Source: Patiria miniata (Eukaryota > Echinodermata > Asteroidea > Valvatida > Asterinidae). From it: DNA of 64,000 nucleotides. The DNA is taken from positions 14,632,927 through 14,696,926 of the forward strand of contig NW_024037063.1 of assembly GCF_015706575.1 (NCBI RefSeq), written 5' to 3'. This document shows positions 9,897 through 24,800 of the stretch, piece after piece. The notes beneath the pieces are model-generated. The model did not search any database, was not told the origin of the DNA, and was given only the letters and a program-made list of their open reading frames with translations. Each line of letters begins with the position of its first letter. The first letter of the stretch is position 1. The translations under genes and the position numbers were made by a program.

Positions 9897-12800
9897 ATGA
9901 TGGAGTTTCTGTGGAGGTTTTGCGTTCTGATGTCCACAGTGATGATGGTCTTTGGTGCCGGCAAACGGCCAAATATCGTCTTCATCTTGACTGACGATCA
10001 GGACGTGACGATGAATGGAATGGTAAGGACATGAGAGTGCAATTTCTCCTTTTTTATTGCAGGATAAAAAGCTGTTTCTGTCACTGCAATAGCGTTTAAC
10101 TTTAGGAAACACATTTGCACATTTTTCACTGCAGAATTTCAGTATCACAAATAAGGATTGCAGAAGTGATACAAGAACTGTTCAACTGTTCTTGTGCCCC
10201 ATATATGTAGAATTCTTGAGCTAATTATCGTTACATACATGTACAAAGTTAGCTCATATTTTAATGAACAAATTGTCTTACTACCCATGTAGGGGAGTGT
10301 GTGGCCTAGTGGTTGGGGTTCGTGACTCATGATCAGAGGGTCCGGGGTTCGAATCCAGCCGCTGGTCATATATTGTGTCCTTGGGCAAGGCACTTCACCC
10401 CCACTTGCCCCTCTCCACCCAGGAGTATAAATAGGTACCGGCATTAGCTGGGGAGAACCTGCGATGGACTAGCATCCCATCCAGGGAGAATAGAAATATT
10501 CTCAGTCGTTTCATGCTACTGAAACCGGAGATAAACGCCAGCCTGATGAGCCACATTGGCTCGCAACAGACTTTATTTTATTTTATTTTTTCCCACGTAA
10601 ACACGTAATTTTTTTGCTATTTTCATTCTTTTTCTAGACTCCTTTAGTCAACACGGTCAGTCTGATTGGCAAACAAGGAATGACATTCAACAACATGGTA
10701 AGAGAAAACTTTTCATTTCATTCTGTCGTATTCAAAGTTCAACGACAAATTTAAAAATAATTAAAAAACACAAAAATTGCCCCATTTTTCATACTGTAGT
10801 AGAGATATTTGGTACTTTGTCAGAAATTTTGGCAACATTTTGACTTCTAAAAAAGAGTGCGTCATTTCATTTGTTGCGCCAAATATGAAAAAGAGATTTG
10901 TCTGAAAAATCTAGATTTTATCAAATGAAAGCATATATAATGAAAGGTTTTAAATACCAGTACCAAAACCCAGATTTTTTTTCAGGTCAATACGGAACAT
11001 GTACATAGATGAACGTTAACGACTTTTTGCTTTTATTTCAGTTTACTACTAGTCCTCTGTGTTGCCCAAGTCGGTCCAGTATCCTGACTGGGAATTACGT
11101 TCATAACCACAAGGCCTACAATAACTCCATCTCGGGTGGCTGCAGCAACGCAGATTGGCAAAAGGGGCCAGAAAAGACCACCTTTGCTACATACCTGAGG
11201 GGAATGGGGTACAAAACTTTCTTTGCCGGGAAGTACTTGAACCAGGTTAGGAGTGTCGCTATTTGTTCTTGTTTTGTGGATAAACCCTTTTGTGGATTTT
11301 GGGGACTTGGTCCAGAAGGCCTGGCGTGACTAAATATTGATGGAGTATGATGGACTTGGGCCTAATGACCTGAAGCAGTGCTAGGGGTATCAGATTGATT
11401 TTGCCTAGCTTCCTGTACTGCTATTGTGATAAAAGCCATGTGTAGCAAGTCCAAGAATGTCAACCAGTGCGTCAGTGGTGGATTCCATTATGTCATGTGC
11501 AGTTTTATATTAGACGCACAGTGATTGATGGATTTTGATGGAATTGGTCCAGTTCCTAGTAAAAGACGCTAGGGAGTTACGGTTAAGCATGGTATTATTG
11601 CTGATGTTGGAGAATGGTGGAAGGTTCCCTTACATTTCTAGATCCTTGGCACAATCATCCGGGAAGTTTTGTGGCATTTGTGCTCCTTGACAGTGGTGAT
11701 TTTGGTAGGTTAAAGGAATTGGTTTCTTAGGGAGAAAAAATGCCTGGATACGTGTAGTGAAAGTCAACCCTAACTCTCTTGAGCATGTGAAAAAGGTTAA
11801 AATTTAAGGTTTCAGGACTGTTAACCCTCCTATGCAAACATATATTCTGTGCCAAGTTGTCCTGTCAGTAGAAATCAACCAAGTGACTCTTTTCAACAGT
11901 TAAGAGCTCCCAGTCTACATAGAGCAGTATTGACTGGCTCTGACTGTTTATGTAACTGGATAGGCCCTACAGCTTTGGCCAAGTTCGGGCAAGGACCATT
12001 AGTCGACTAGTGGTTGATTTGTGACGTACCTTACGCCTGCGCACTGATAGCAACGTGCAAATGTCTCTAGTCAAACGCTGGTCAAAATGTCATCGCAAAA
12101 CTTCTGGATCCTGGCTCTCTGCTAGCGTTATGAATGCGCGTGGCTATTGGTTACCAGCGAAGCAACCAACCCCAGTAGGCTGGTTCCAATTAGTCGACTA
12201 GCGTAGTCAACCACCGTCGACTAGACAGAGTTCGGGCAAACGTTAGTTAACCATTGGTCAACTATAGTCCTTGCGCGAACTTGGCCTTTGCTTTGACTGG
12301 GGGTAATTGAAAAGCCAGCTGTGCCCACAACTTTCCTGCTTTGCCTGTTCGTGATCTGTTGACTGACTTTGACTAGTCACAGTGCTTGCTTGACATATGA
12401 TCTGACTGCTGGTGACTAGCCTTTGTTAAAAGTACAGCAGGGGAAGTGGAAGTGAAATTTGACTGTCTGTGACTGTTTAAATAGCAGGAGGGTTAATCAT
12501 TAGAATGTGAAGGTGATATTAATATGATGTCATTTTTCCCCCATGATATCCAAAATCAAGTTCTAATAATCTAATCTCCAAACTGGGGCTGTTCTTTTCT
12601 TATTGAAGTGATTCTTCCCGAAGTAAACAAACTGACGTTTTATCCATGTTTCTCAAGTTGGAACAGGACATTTTTGTAGTATGCACTTCCGCACCCCCCC
12701 CCCCCCCCCCCCCCAATGCACTTGGTGCTTCCAAAGGCTGTTATGTTATATCATGCAACCTAAACTTTAAAAACAAAAATTGCATTTCCCAATTGCTTCC

Positions 12801-15800
12801 ATTTGAAAATTCCATGTATTCTTAGGTTTAATAGACCTGCCATACATGTTTTTGGTTTTGTCTTTTTTTTGTCTAGTATGGGACTAAAGATGCTGGAGGA
12901 GTTGCCCATATACCACCAGGGTGGGATGAATGGAACGGTCTGGTAAGGAAACAAAAAAGGAGAAGAAATATAAGTGCCCATAAATATTTTTTTATGAAAT
13001 ATTTTGAAACCGGGATTTGAACAATGCGATGTAGTTAAAGGGAATGTACATCATTGGTTTTTGCTGTAATTTTCAGAAATGAACTATTTGAGGGTTAGTA
13101 TAATAGATCAAATATTGTTTGAAGTTTTGTGTTCGAAAATGCTGGAATAACCAAGAAAAACAAAAATGTTCTCAAGTAGTCTGGCTCCCTGACTCCACTA
13201 AAAGATGAAATTGATCAATTTGTAGATGCCGGAAAATTGTGAGTAAGGAAACCAGTCTAGCTTGCCTGCACCCGTTCACGAACATGTAACCAAAAGCAAA
13301 CAAAATTTGGAGTGTAAAAAAATGGTAAATTTTTTGGAGCAGTAGTTGAAAAATAGTTAGGTTACCAACGCTGGTCGGCTGACCACCGTTGGAAATTGAT
13401 ACAAAATACAACTCTTCTTGAAAATGACTTCACACCAGGTGCCATAATTTTACTGGATGCTTTAGACTGTCATTTACCAACATCGTAGTTAGGTATTTCG
13501 TAAAAAATAGGTAGTTTTGTTTTTCGATGTTTGCAAATGTATATTCCCTTTAACCAATTTTCATAAAGGCGAAAAAATGACATGTATGTTAGTATAACAG
13601 GAAGTAGCTTACAAGCAAATAGCTTGTCACACCACATTTTTCAGCACTGAGATATCCTTACTGTGCGACGTTTTGGGTCATTTACTTGAATGTTTTTTTT
13701 TTGGACGAATGGAATCCTAGGGAGAGAGAGGTGGAGGGAGGGATTCCCTGTTTGCAGGGGACGTATTAAGCCGTGAACCCTAAACCCTAAATTGCTACTC
13801 ACGAGTACCTGCTTCTACTTGTGCCAGGACGAGTACTTGAGTAGATGAAAAACAACGAGTAGAACAACGACTATCCCCCCAAATCTCTCTTTATAACCAT
13901 TGAGGCTGGGGGGGGGGGGGGGCGGGGGGAGGGGAGAACTGTGTATGGAGCCCACTGTCTGAATGACACGTGTTTGTATTTTTCTCTCCCAGGTGAAAAA
14001 CTCAGTCTACTACAATTACACGCTGTCTGTGAATGGCAAAGCTGAGGAGCACGGAGATGATTATAACAAAGACTACCTGACGGACCTCATTGTGAGTTGC
14101 CTGGATTTGGTTGTAATTGTGAATATCATAATAATTATTTTGCATTCCTGTTGTAAATAAGACGGGATAAATAAGAGATGACAAAACTGAATTGTTAGTG
14201 AGTCGTAACAAGTTAATCCTTTTTGTATTTCTCTTTACAAGCCCTGTGTGGAGATCATTTCATATTTTGAAAATCCTCCTGAAGCTGATGCCTCACACTG
14301 TGTTCACGCTTTTTTTCTTACAGAACAACCGTTCCCATGAGTTCTTAGAGAAGCAAAGCACGACGACCCCGCCCTTCTTTGTCATGGTCTCCACGCCAGC
14401 CTGCCACGCCCCTTTTGACTCCGCCCCTCAGTATGTCCAGAATTATACCAAGAATGCGGCTCCAAGGGGCCCCAGCTTCAACAAAGCAGGAACGGTGAGA
14501 TATTAGGTTGGATTGCAACACGAGATTGCAACAGGAGATTGCAACAGGAGATTGCAACACGAGATTGCAACACGAGATTGCAACACGAGATTGCAACACG
14601 AGACCGGTTGTTCTTATGATATACATTTGAACCATTCTTTTCAATATTAAAGCGGTGTACTATGTGAATATTCATCCCAATTAAATAGATTCCTTTTCTA
14701 AAGTGTTATTTTTTCCAGCAATGCAAGAGTTGGTCACTTTTGAATAACACATTGACCCCCAAAAATTGGCACATGTTTAGTGATTGAATTATTACTTTAC
14801 AATTTTGACTTGTTGGCTGCCAGACAATATATCCGATCTCACGGGGTAGACTGGTTCCTGCCCCACAATCGGTATTGATAATGTATGGACCGGGAGCCAG
14901 TCTGCTCGCAAAGTGGATCTGTTCGTACCCAAAACAAAAACCTTTTTTTCAGACGGATGCAGATGTCAAAAAAAAATAAGGAGGAGGTTTATGGTTGGAC
15001 TAACATACAAGTTGAAAATTAAATAATAGAAAATATTGAGTTTGTTGAAAGGCATGGGAACACAACTGTAATATTGACCTTGAATCATTGATTGAATTGT
15101 TCTATTTGACCCACCAAATTTCGTCCCATGTATCTAATGTAGAGTGCATGTGTCTGTCGGCAATTTGCACTCTGGCCATGATATTTTTCTTTTTGGAAAA
15201 TCCAAGCGAAAATGTCAAACAGATTATGTACTTGAATTCATGTAAAGTCCAAAGATCTATCTCATTCACTCATAAATGGTGCCAAATGTTTTGGAAAAAG
15301 TGTTATCAAAATGCAATGTGCATCGCCTCTTCGATTTTGTACTGCATGTTTCGTTAAACCATTTAAGAATTTTGTGTGGGTTGGATATCCATTCAGACTG
15401 AGGACTTGGGACAATGGCCCAGGTCCTCGGGAGAATTTCTTGTACAAACCTTATGGGAGCTGTCGAGAAAAAGGTAAAGAACAAACAAAAGGGAACAAAA
15501 GAAGGAAAGGATCAGGTCCTCATGAGTAAAGTAAAAACAAGCTGGGTGTGTGAGTTTGTTTCTGCATTCAATAGGGGACGTTGAACAATAGAGGACAATA
15601 GGGTCCCCAGTTCCCGAGAGGTCCCCTATTGGATTCGTGTACAAAACATATGGGAGGTCTTCCTAAAAAGTTAGTACAAACAAAAGACGGACAATAGGGG
15701 GTCCCTAATTGCAGGCAAATACAAACATGTCTGTGTTTGTGGATCGCATGCCGTATTGTACTTCAGAAATTCATCATTTTTGTTTTACTTACTGATTTTT

Positions 15801-18800
15801 TGTCAATAGGACAAACACTGGTTGATCAGACATGCGCCAAACCCAATGGCCAAGGATTCTGTTACATTACTTGATGATGTCTTCCGGAAAAGGTAAAAAA
15901 AAAGACTAATTTTGTGAGATTGGTTACATAATACCAGTGCTGTTTGGAGAAAATTATGCTTGGATAGTCGGACAGATTTGAACAGTTACAGCTTAAAAGA
16001 AGGCAGGTTTGACAGTATCTTTTTGATTTTGATTTCTGTTTTGTCTGTAGATGGAGGACTCTTCTCTCGGTCGATGATATGGTCAAGAACATCGTGGACA
16101 CCTTGGACAGCAGAAAGCTCCTGGACTCGACGTACATCATCTTTTCTTCAGACAATGGTTATCATTTAGGTGAGGCTTTGTCATTGTTCAGTACTGGGCA
16201 AAGTACTTCCTGCACATTGAAACAGAGAGGCTTGAAGGACCATTTTGCCGCCATCTTTCTTGCATTGTGCAAGTGGGCAGACAGGGTGCAATCAATCACA
16301 TGCATAAATACATTGCGGAGAGGACTATACAGCGTGTGTCAATAAAAACGCAGGATTCAAAGCGATTTTTTTCTGAGAAAATTATGCTACTGGTGTGCCT
16401 AATTTGATAAGGATTTGATTGTCCATAATTTCATCTTTGACAAGATTTTTGTTTGGTGGAATTTGGACTTTTGGTTCAAAAGTTATGACAAGTTTTGTGA
16501 AGCCCTTCTGAAGCGGGTTGGTCTGATTCAATGACCTTAACACAACGACCAGTTATGTACAATGCAGGTATGCATTGAAGACAATTAAACCAGAACAAAA
16601 CTTTCTTTGAAACTACTGATGATAAGTATCACTTAAATTTAATAACTGGACTATCATTGTTTCAAAGCATCATGAATTATTGACTAATAACATTGATTGT
16701 GGACTAAAGGATTATGTAAGCCTAATCCTGCCACACATGTCCTTCTTTGTGATCCACAAATACTTTCACCTGTACTGAATTCAAACCTTTCATTAGGTAT
16801 GTGTGATTTCACAAATCAGACCAGCTTGGAATTTATAACCTTTCTTCAATGTACTCTATCGCTGGACAGGATTGTCAAAATGAGATGGGATAAAAAGCAT
16901 AGTGAAGAGAAGGAAAGGTACTTTGAAAAGAGGGTTAACATTATGATGAATAGGGGTGGTTTATATTCTTAATATTTTTGTTTCTAATCCTGCGTTTTTA
17001 TTGACACACGCTGTTTAACTAATGAATGTTTGTGAATGCAATGGTAAGAATAATTTCATGAGGTGGCAGGTTCTATTGCACGAGGCGAATGCATCCGTCC
17101 CCGAATGAAAATTATTCTTTCCATTGCACGAAGGTGAAACATTCATTATTTGCTTTATGCAACACCCTGAATAAATCCTCGTCATCTGGTTGGTCAGAGT
17201 TGTCAAAAGTGTGACCGTGCAATGGAAATGCTATTTACCGTGGAATGGAACTTCTATTATTGCTATTCGGGCGGGGCGTGGGTTGGTACGAATAATTTAA
17301 GGACATGTGATCAACGATCCACCAATCAGATGATGGGAATTTATTCAGGTGTTGTATAAAATGTAATATTCAACATAAAGCCTACCTCTGCAAACTGGTT
17401 TCCACCTCCATAATTTATTCAAGGTCATAATAGAGGATTGGGAACCAGTCTTTCCATCTTCCTTGCCGTACGAGATGATATCAATGTACCAAGTAAACAT
17501 GTTCAATAGACCTTTCTACGCGTGGTTGGCAAAATGCACATTTGTCAATGACTCCAAACTAAAAAATGATGTTTAAATGATAATCGTTTGCTAAAAAAAA
17601 AATTGGTTAAAGTGGTCATAAATTGCCTCAGATTGCACCACAGAGCTTCCAGAATCCAAATTTTTCAAACCCCACGCCGTCAGGGCTTCGCGCTTCGTGC
17701 TCGCATTAGTTCTTATCAAGGTATGCCCCCCCCCCCCACTTTTGAGAAGCGATCGACACCCTTGGACTTAAACAAAAATTGTTTGTAATAATTTGGAAAG
17801 ATGTTTGTGAAAAGTTTGTAAATGGAGGAAAAATGTATGCAGTAATGTTATAGTCACGTGGTATTTATCACAAAATGCTAATCTATGTATAACTCCAAAG
17901 AATGGTGTTCCATATGTGCCATCGGCGTCCCATTTTTGGGCGTTGCATTTTTTTGCTCTGGCAGGGATCATTTTGATTGATTTCATGCAAGACTTTCACA
18001 CAAGACGGCCAGAGCTTATTGTGCACTCACACTTGTCTTTTTGTTTTGTTTTTTTACTTTCAGGTCAGTTTTCCTTGCCGATGGACAAGCGACAGTTGTA
18101 CGAGTTTGACATCAGGGTACCCCTACTGATACGAGGTCCCAAGATTAAAGCTGGCTCTGTCACGGACTATCCTGCCTTAAATATCGACATCATGCCAACG
18201 ATGATACAGTTAGCTGGTGACCCAGCACCAAAGGATGTGGATGGCCTGTCACTGGTGCCCGTCCTGGTAAACTGCCCCTTCCACGTAGCATTACAATAAC
18301 ATTGTCTGCATTAGCCCCATAAATGTGTCCAATTTACTTGATTATCTCCGTAAATAAAGGCCACACTTCCACCATGTACAAAAACACTGATGTCGAACTT
18401 TGTCAAATTTAGATTTTCACATTTAGGCTTAGTTTGTAGTTTATTTTTGCTTTAGAAGCATACTCACCCTCTTTATAGGCTAATTCGAAAGTGCTGCCTT
18501 TTTCAGATGTCTAATTTTCGTGAAATTTCATGTTGAAATTTTGATACGCAAACTTGTGCAAACGAATCTGGAAATTTCACGAAAATTAGACATCTGAATT
18601 TCCAGATTCGTTTGCACAAGTTTGCGTATCAAAATTTCAACATGAAATTTCACGAAAATTAGACATCTGAAAAAGGCAGCACTTTCTGATTAGCCTATAA
18701 AGAGGTTGAGTATGATTCTTAAGCAAAAATAAACTACAAACTAAGCCTAAATGTGAAAATCAAAATTTGACAAAGTTCAACATGTTTTTATACATGATGG

Positions 18801-21800
18801 AAGTGTGGCCTTTATTTACGGAGGTAGTCCATTAAATTGGCCACATTTATGGGGCTATGTCCGCATTAACCCATTAGCTCATGTACCACCCCAACTGCCC
18901 AAGCACTCTATGATTTTATGGATTCATATGACATTGTAAATTACCTTGCCAATCGGTTATTAAAAAAACTTCTTGCAATATATTTATCTCTGGTATAAAT
19001 GAACTTATTTCTGAAAAAGAGTGGTGGGAAAAGGTGGGGGAAGGTGGGGCATGCGGGCCCCCTGCTTGAGACCTGTTCCCCCCTTGTGTTGCCCCCTCCC
19101 CACCTCACAATTTCGGGAAGACTAAAAACACAATGAGTGTCATCCCCCCCCCCCACTTCAACCCCAAATCAACCCACACAAGTGTGTATTTGCCTGCAAT
19201 CCAGGACCCCCTATTGTCCCTCTTTGACCTCCCGTATGTTTTGTACACGATCGTAAATTGGGGACCTTCGGGAATGGGTGGCCTCGTTGTCCTGTATTGT
19301 TCAACGTCCCCTATTGAATGCAGAAATTAACTCATACCTTCCACTGGTGTGAGGGGCCGATGTTTTTGTTTGGCCACATTTCAACCTTTGTGTAGTGTAC
19401 CGTCAAACGAAATGGCTATTTTCTTCTGTGCATAAGTGCATAATGAGTAAATCCCCATAATAAATCCGCAGTAAAACTAGTCCAAGTCTACTCCTGAACT
19501 TTTTGACATATTAAAAAACAAAGCACAAAAGTTGGCAAAGGAAGAACTGTAATATAACTGGAGATGCTGATTCATTCAACGTTTTTTCAACATTATCTAC
19601 GTTGCAGATTCCAAGTACAACAGAAACGGGTGGTCTGTCACGTGACTGCCTCATTGAGCATAGTGGAGAATATGAAGTGAATGGAATCAAAGGTTGTCCT
19701 AACACCGAATTCCTCGCTGTAAGTATAAGTTCTTTTTCTCCCCCTACATTTTATTCTGACCATCAATGAAAAATCCTAGCTTCTACGTTGTTCGGAAGCT
19801 GCTGGTCAGGTCTGCAACGTGCAAAAACAAGCAAGTCTTCAGACCCAAGACTTGTGGAGATAATGCAAGATGTAGTCACCTAATCCTGCAAGTTGCGTTT
19901 TGTGCAGTATATCCCAAAGCAAGCTTAAAGCCTGTCAGGGTCAGGCAACACCGCCTCTCTATATCTTGATCAAAAGGTACCTTTACATAGGAAATTCTAG
20001 GCAAACTCTTCGTTGTTCGAAAACTTCTGGTCAGGTCTACAACGTGCGAGAACAAGCAAGTCTTTAGATTCAAGACTTGTGGAGATAATGCAAGATGTAG
20101 TCACCCAATCCCGCAAGTTGCGTTTTGTGCAGTAAATAGCATAGCAAGGCCTGTCAGGGCCAGGCAAGACCGCCTCTCTAGATCTGGATCAAAATGTACC
20201 TTAACATAGGAAATTCTAGGCAAACTCTACGTTGTTCGGAAGCTGCTGGTCAGGTCTACAACGTGCAACAACAAGCAAGTCTTGAGACCCAAGACTTGTG
20301 GAGATAATGCAAGATGTAGTCACCTAATCCTGCAAGTTGCGTTTTGTGCAGTATATCCCATAGCAAGGCCTGTCAGGGCCAGGCAACACCGCCTCTCTAT
20401 ATCTTGATCAAAAGGTATATATATTCTGACCATCAATGAAAAATCCTAGTAAATTAAACCAGCCACATCATGGGAATTGATCTTTAAGACTCTTTTTGGA
20501 ATTTTTTTAATGCATCAAAATAGAAGTTTTTATGACCTCTCTGCTTAGGAAAATCAGTCAGCTTTCGATTCCAGAAAATTCAGGACATCATGTAGTGAGT
20601 TTTAAAATTGAACATTCCTTCTGCTTCTTGAACATAAATAAAGAACCTACAGTTGATTTCACGAAACTTTACGCAATAGCTTAAGACCACTTGCACCACA
20701 ATTTATCGCGTAAGTTGGGCAACATTTCAGTGTACGACAATTTCATGAAAGTGTCATAGTGCGTAAGTTAGCGGCTTGCCCAAGAAATTATGGTCAGGCA
20801 GGCAACTTTTCCTAGGATCAGCTGATTTCCTCGTTTTTCACTTCACACTTATGCCATTCAAGACTGAAAAACACTGTACAAAGTCTTTTAAAGGTTGGAG
20901 TTTCCTTGTTTTAAGTTTCTTCCAAGTTGCATGCCTGTATGGTGTAACTTACACAATCATTTTAGGTGGCGTAAGTTGTGGCGTGGCGACTGAAATGACC
21001 CTATTTTACCAGCGTGTTGTGATTGTCATGGAGCCTGTTATTACACGAGTTCACAAAGGTGCGAGTCACAGCTTTGTGTGTGAAGTGAATGAATTGCTAT
21101 TTTACTCGTGGCAAAATAGTTGCTGCACGATTCCGAAAAAAGTTGGACAAAACTGTTTTCAAAACAGCGGGCGGTGGTGATGCAACAGCTGTTTCATGAA
21201 AGAACACAATTATACACAAACAGCCGCCATAAATACTATTATTATCCTTGCCCAAGATGTTTAGATTATTAAAACTTTTCACAGCTACACGAAGTTTCGT
21301 GAAATCGATCGATTTCGCAATAAATTAGTTGCGTAAGTCCTACGCATAGCGTAAGTGACGCACTGTTTCGCGAAATCAGCTGCTGTATTTCTAACATAAC
21401 CTTAAGATTTTGACGTTGTGAGTGGATGTTGTTTAATATTAAACATAATTGAGTACTGGAAAGTTAGGTTTCTTGTAATAAGTTTACTTTTCTCATTTAA
21501 CCAATAAAAGACTTGCTCTTGTATTTTGGAATATCAATATTGAGTTGTACTGACAGAAAAATGCAGCCTCATGTTTGGTCTGTCACATAAGTCTTCTTTG
21601 TATTTTGTTTCCCTTTAAATTTCCACTTGAACAAATTAAGTCACCAGAAGTGAACCGAGATTTTCTGATAGAACACGAAGGGGAGTGGTTACCCCACGGT
21701 GACTTTGGCTGTAAAAATGTCGACTTTTGTGCTGTAAGTAGAAAAAACAAAGATTTGGGCTTGCATCGCCGTTCCTTTCTCAACCACCTCAGCTTTGCCT

Positions 21801-24800
21801 CAGTTGTTTCAAGTGCGTCACTGAACTTACCCTAACATTCCAAAATTGAAAATGCATCGCAATACGTTGTAGTTTACTTAAAAACATGGTAGCATTGCTG
21901 GAATTAACTTTGATTTGATTTGATTTATTTATTCACAATTTCCACATAATAACGATACAGATCAGTTTAAGATTAAACAAGAAAATTTGAATTAAAAAAT
22001 TAAACATAGAGCGTCCCCCATCCAGTGGAAAAAGCAGGGATAACGCAAACAAAGTTTTAAAAACTTATTTCCATTGAGGTCCTAATTGACTTGAATAACT
22101 GACAGAAAGATAGCTTTGTTTGGATGTATGAACTGTGTGCAGGAACAGTTACCTGTAATTGCACTGTGTCACTGCTCATGGAAACTCGCTTGCGAGGGGC
22201 ATTTGCAAAATAGTTCGCGCACGTGATGCACAAATTATGCATGCACCGGTGGATTTAGGGGGTGGGGGGCGGGGAAATGGCCTCCAAGAACCTTTCTACG
22301 GACATTGGTACTATAATCCACTCAGCATGCACTGGCATTTAGGTCAGAATAATTGTACTGTGGGCAAAATCATGCGTCCATCGGCAAATTTGCCGTGTTG
22401 AAGAGCGCCACCTATTGTTGGATACCGTCAATAATAGACAGCTTTGTACAGCGTCCCCTATAGGAAGATGGTGCCCAACCCTCTAACCCATGTCCCCCAG
22501 CCCCTCCCCCTTTGTAGATCTGCTGTTGTACGCATGACAAATTTATAAATGTGCACAAACCCATAGCCTCTTCCAATGGAGCTTTTTTTCCCCCCAATGG
22601 CAATGGCAGCATTTCGTCTCTCTTTGTCACTGCTGTTTTTATGCATAGAGATCGCATAGACAAATTCTAGCTTATGCTGTGAGCAACATATGCACATTTG
22701 CACATGGTTCCTGCTGCCTGAAAAAAAAAAAACCTTGAAAAGTCACGCAATTTTTTTTTAATTTCCAGGCCTGGAAAAGTCTTGGAATTTTGTGAGGATC
22801 AATTGATTCAAAACTTTAAACTTTGAATATTCACAATACCCGACAAAATGTTCCTCTTTGTTCATCAAAATCGACATTTCTGTGAATGAAACCTGAAACT
22901 GTAGGTATTAAAGATGTCATTCATGACAAAAATAAAAATCACATTTTGACAAAATTTTCTCTGATATTTTGGGACGAGCTGTTAACAAGTGTGATACGAT
23001 CAAGCTAAATGATTAGTTTGTCGGAAATTGTGATTTTAAGGTACAGCCCAAAATAGGTCGGAAGGGGAGTAAATTTCAAAATTGACTTTGTTGTAAAATC
23101 GGAAGGCTACATACCATTATGTCCTCTTTCATGTCAACTATTTCTTTCTGAGAAAAAGTAGTTAAAATGTGACATTTTTGCTAAGGAGTTAATATTCAAT
23201 AACCTGAAATGAAGCATACATGTTTATTGTTGCTAAATGAACACTTCAATTTTGACTCGTTGATTTCTCTGTTTTCTTCTTTCTGATCTGCCTGTGTTCT
23301 AAGTCCCAAAACTTCTGAAAGGGAAGTCGTATTCACATAGGGTTTTCACCAAACATATACTGAAAGATAACTCTATTCAAAAATGTAAAAAAAAGAAAAA
23401 CACCAAAATTCAATTAGCCTGGCTGACAAACGACTCATTTAGCTTGATCGCATCACAAATGTGATCCTTCATGGCTGCAAAGCTTGCATTTCTAATACTG
23501 TTTTCTTTTCTCATATTTTTTTTCCTATTCCTTGCTGTTTTTGTCATGCCGCTTTGCATTACCAGAATTGCTTCCCAAGTTGTGTTTGTGAGGACAGTAA
23601 GAACAACACGTTTTCCTGCGTTCGCTCTATCCATCCCGGCGTCAGCACCATGTATTGCGAAATTAGTGACACAGAGGTATAACAATATGTCAGGCCATCG
23701 GGTGAATGCTGGATAACGCTAGAGGTGGTTGGCATGGTAATTGGCAGCAGCCAATCAGAATCCAGCTTTGAAAATGTACCACTGTCAACTGCCTGTAGGG
23801 TGTCCAGTAAGAACCTTTTCTATTTGCTGGCTCTTTCTCATGGCTCATTGAAAAGATCACATTTTTTCACCTCTCAAAAATGTCACCTCTCTACTACAGC
23901 GCGTCCCAACATATCCGCAATTTTTTTTTGCTAGGCTCTAGTGTCGGCACGGAAACACGTTCCGCCATTATTTTTATACCATTTTAAAGCTTGGAATCTT
24001 AACTTTAGGCCTGGTAAGTATTGGTTTGATATTTAAAAGAGTTTTAAAATTATTCGTGTCCAAATAAATGCAAGTCGAAAACAAACTCAACTGATTTCAA
24101 GGAAAATCAATGATGCGGTATATCAGATGAAAGCTCGGGTCAACAAGCTTGTGAAATGAACAAAAAAGCAGTTGATTTATATTAGAAAGACGTTGAACTT
24201 GAAACAAAGAACAAATATTGTGAATATATTTATTAGGTGTAGTCTACGTGGATCGAAAAGAAAAGGAAACACAAAAAGTAAAAGGCAACGAGATCGTCAC
24301 ATCATGAACATGATGAAGAATTTCCACATTAGAAAAAATGTGCATGATTAATTTTCCTTGAAACCGGTTGAGTTTTTTTTTGACATGCTTTTATTTGAAC
24401 ACGAATAATTTCAAAACCTTTTTGAAAATCAAACCAATACTTACCGAGGATAAAGTTAGGATTCCAAGCTTTAAAGTGATATAAAAATAATGGCGGTACG
24501 TGTTTCAGCAGCAACGCTAGAGCCTCGCAAAAAAATATTGCGGGTATTTTTGGACGCGCTGTATGGCAACTACATGTTTGGTTATGAGAGTTTGGAGTTC
24601 CTCTTTGGAACAAACTTTGGAGGAATGAATTGGGGAAATAAAAAAAAGTTACAAAATTAAAACTATTTTGACCTCAAAAGTGACCTGAAGGTTATGCCAT
24701 GCGAAAGGGTCAGCAAATGTATTTAACTTTGGTTAAAATTGTTGTCTCTTTTTCCTTCCCTGTTGTTGCTTGTGGATCACACCACTACAGCAATGCTCAC

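Noticed and set aside
16697-16972. 91-residue frame inside the 29-bp-TIR element as a transposase
   Set aside because: No catalytic DDE/D motif or helix-turn-helix pattern could be seen, and it is too short for a transposase.
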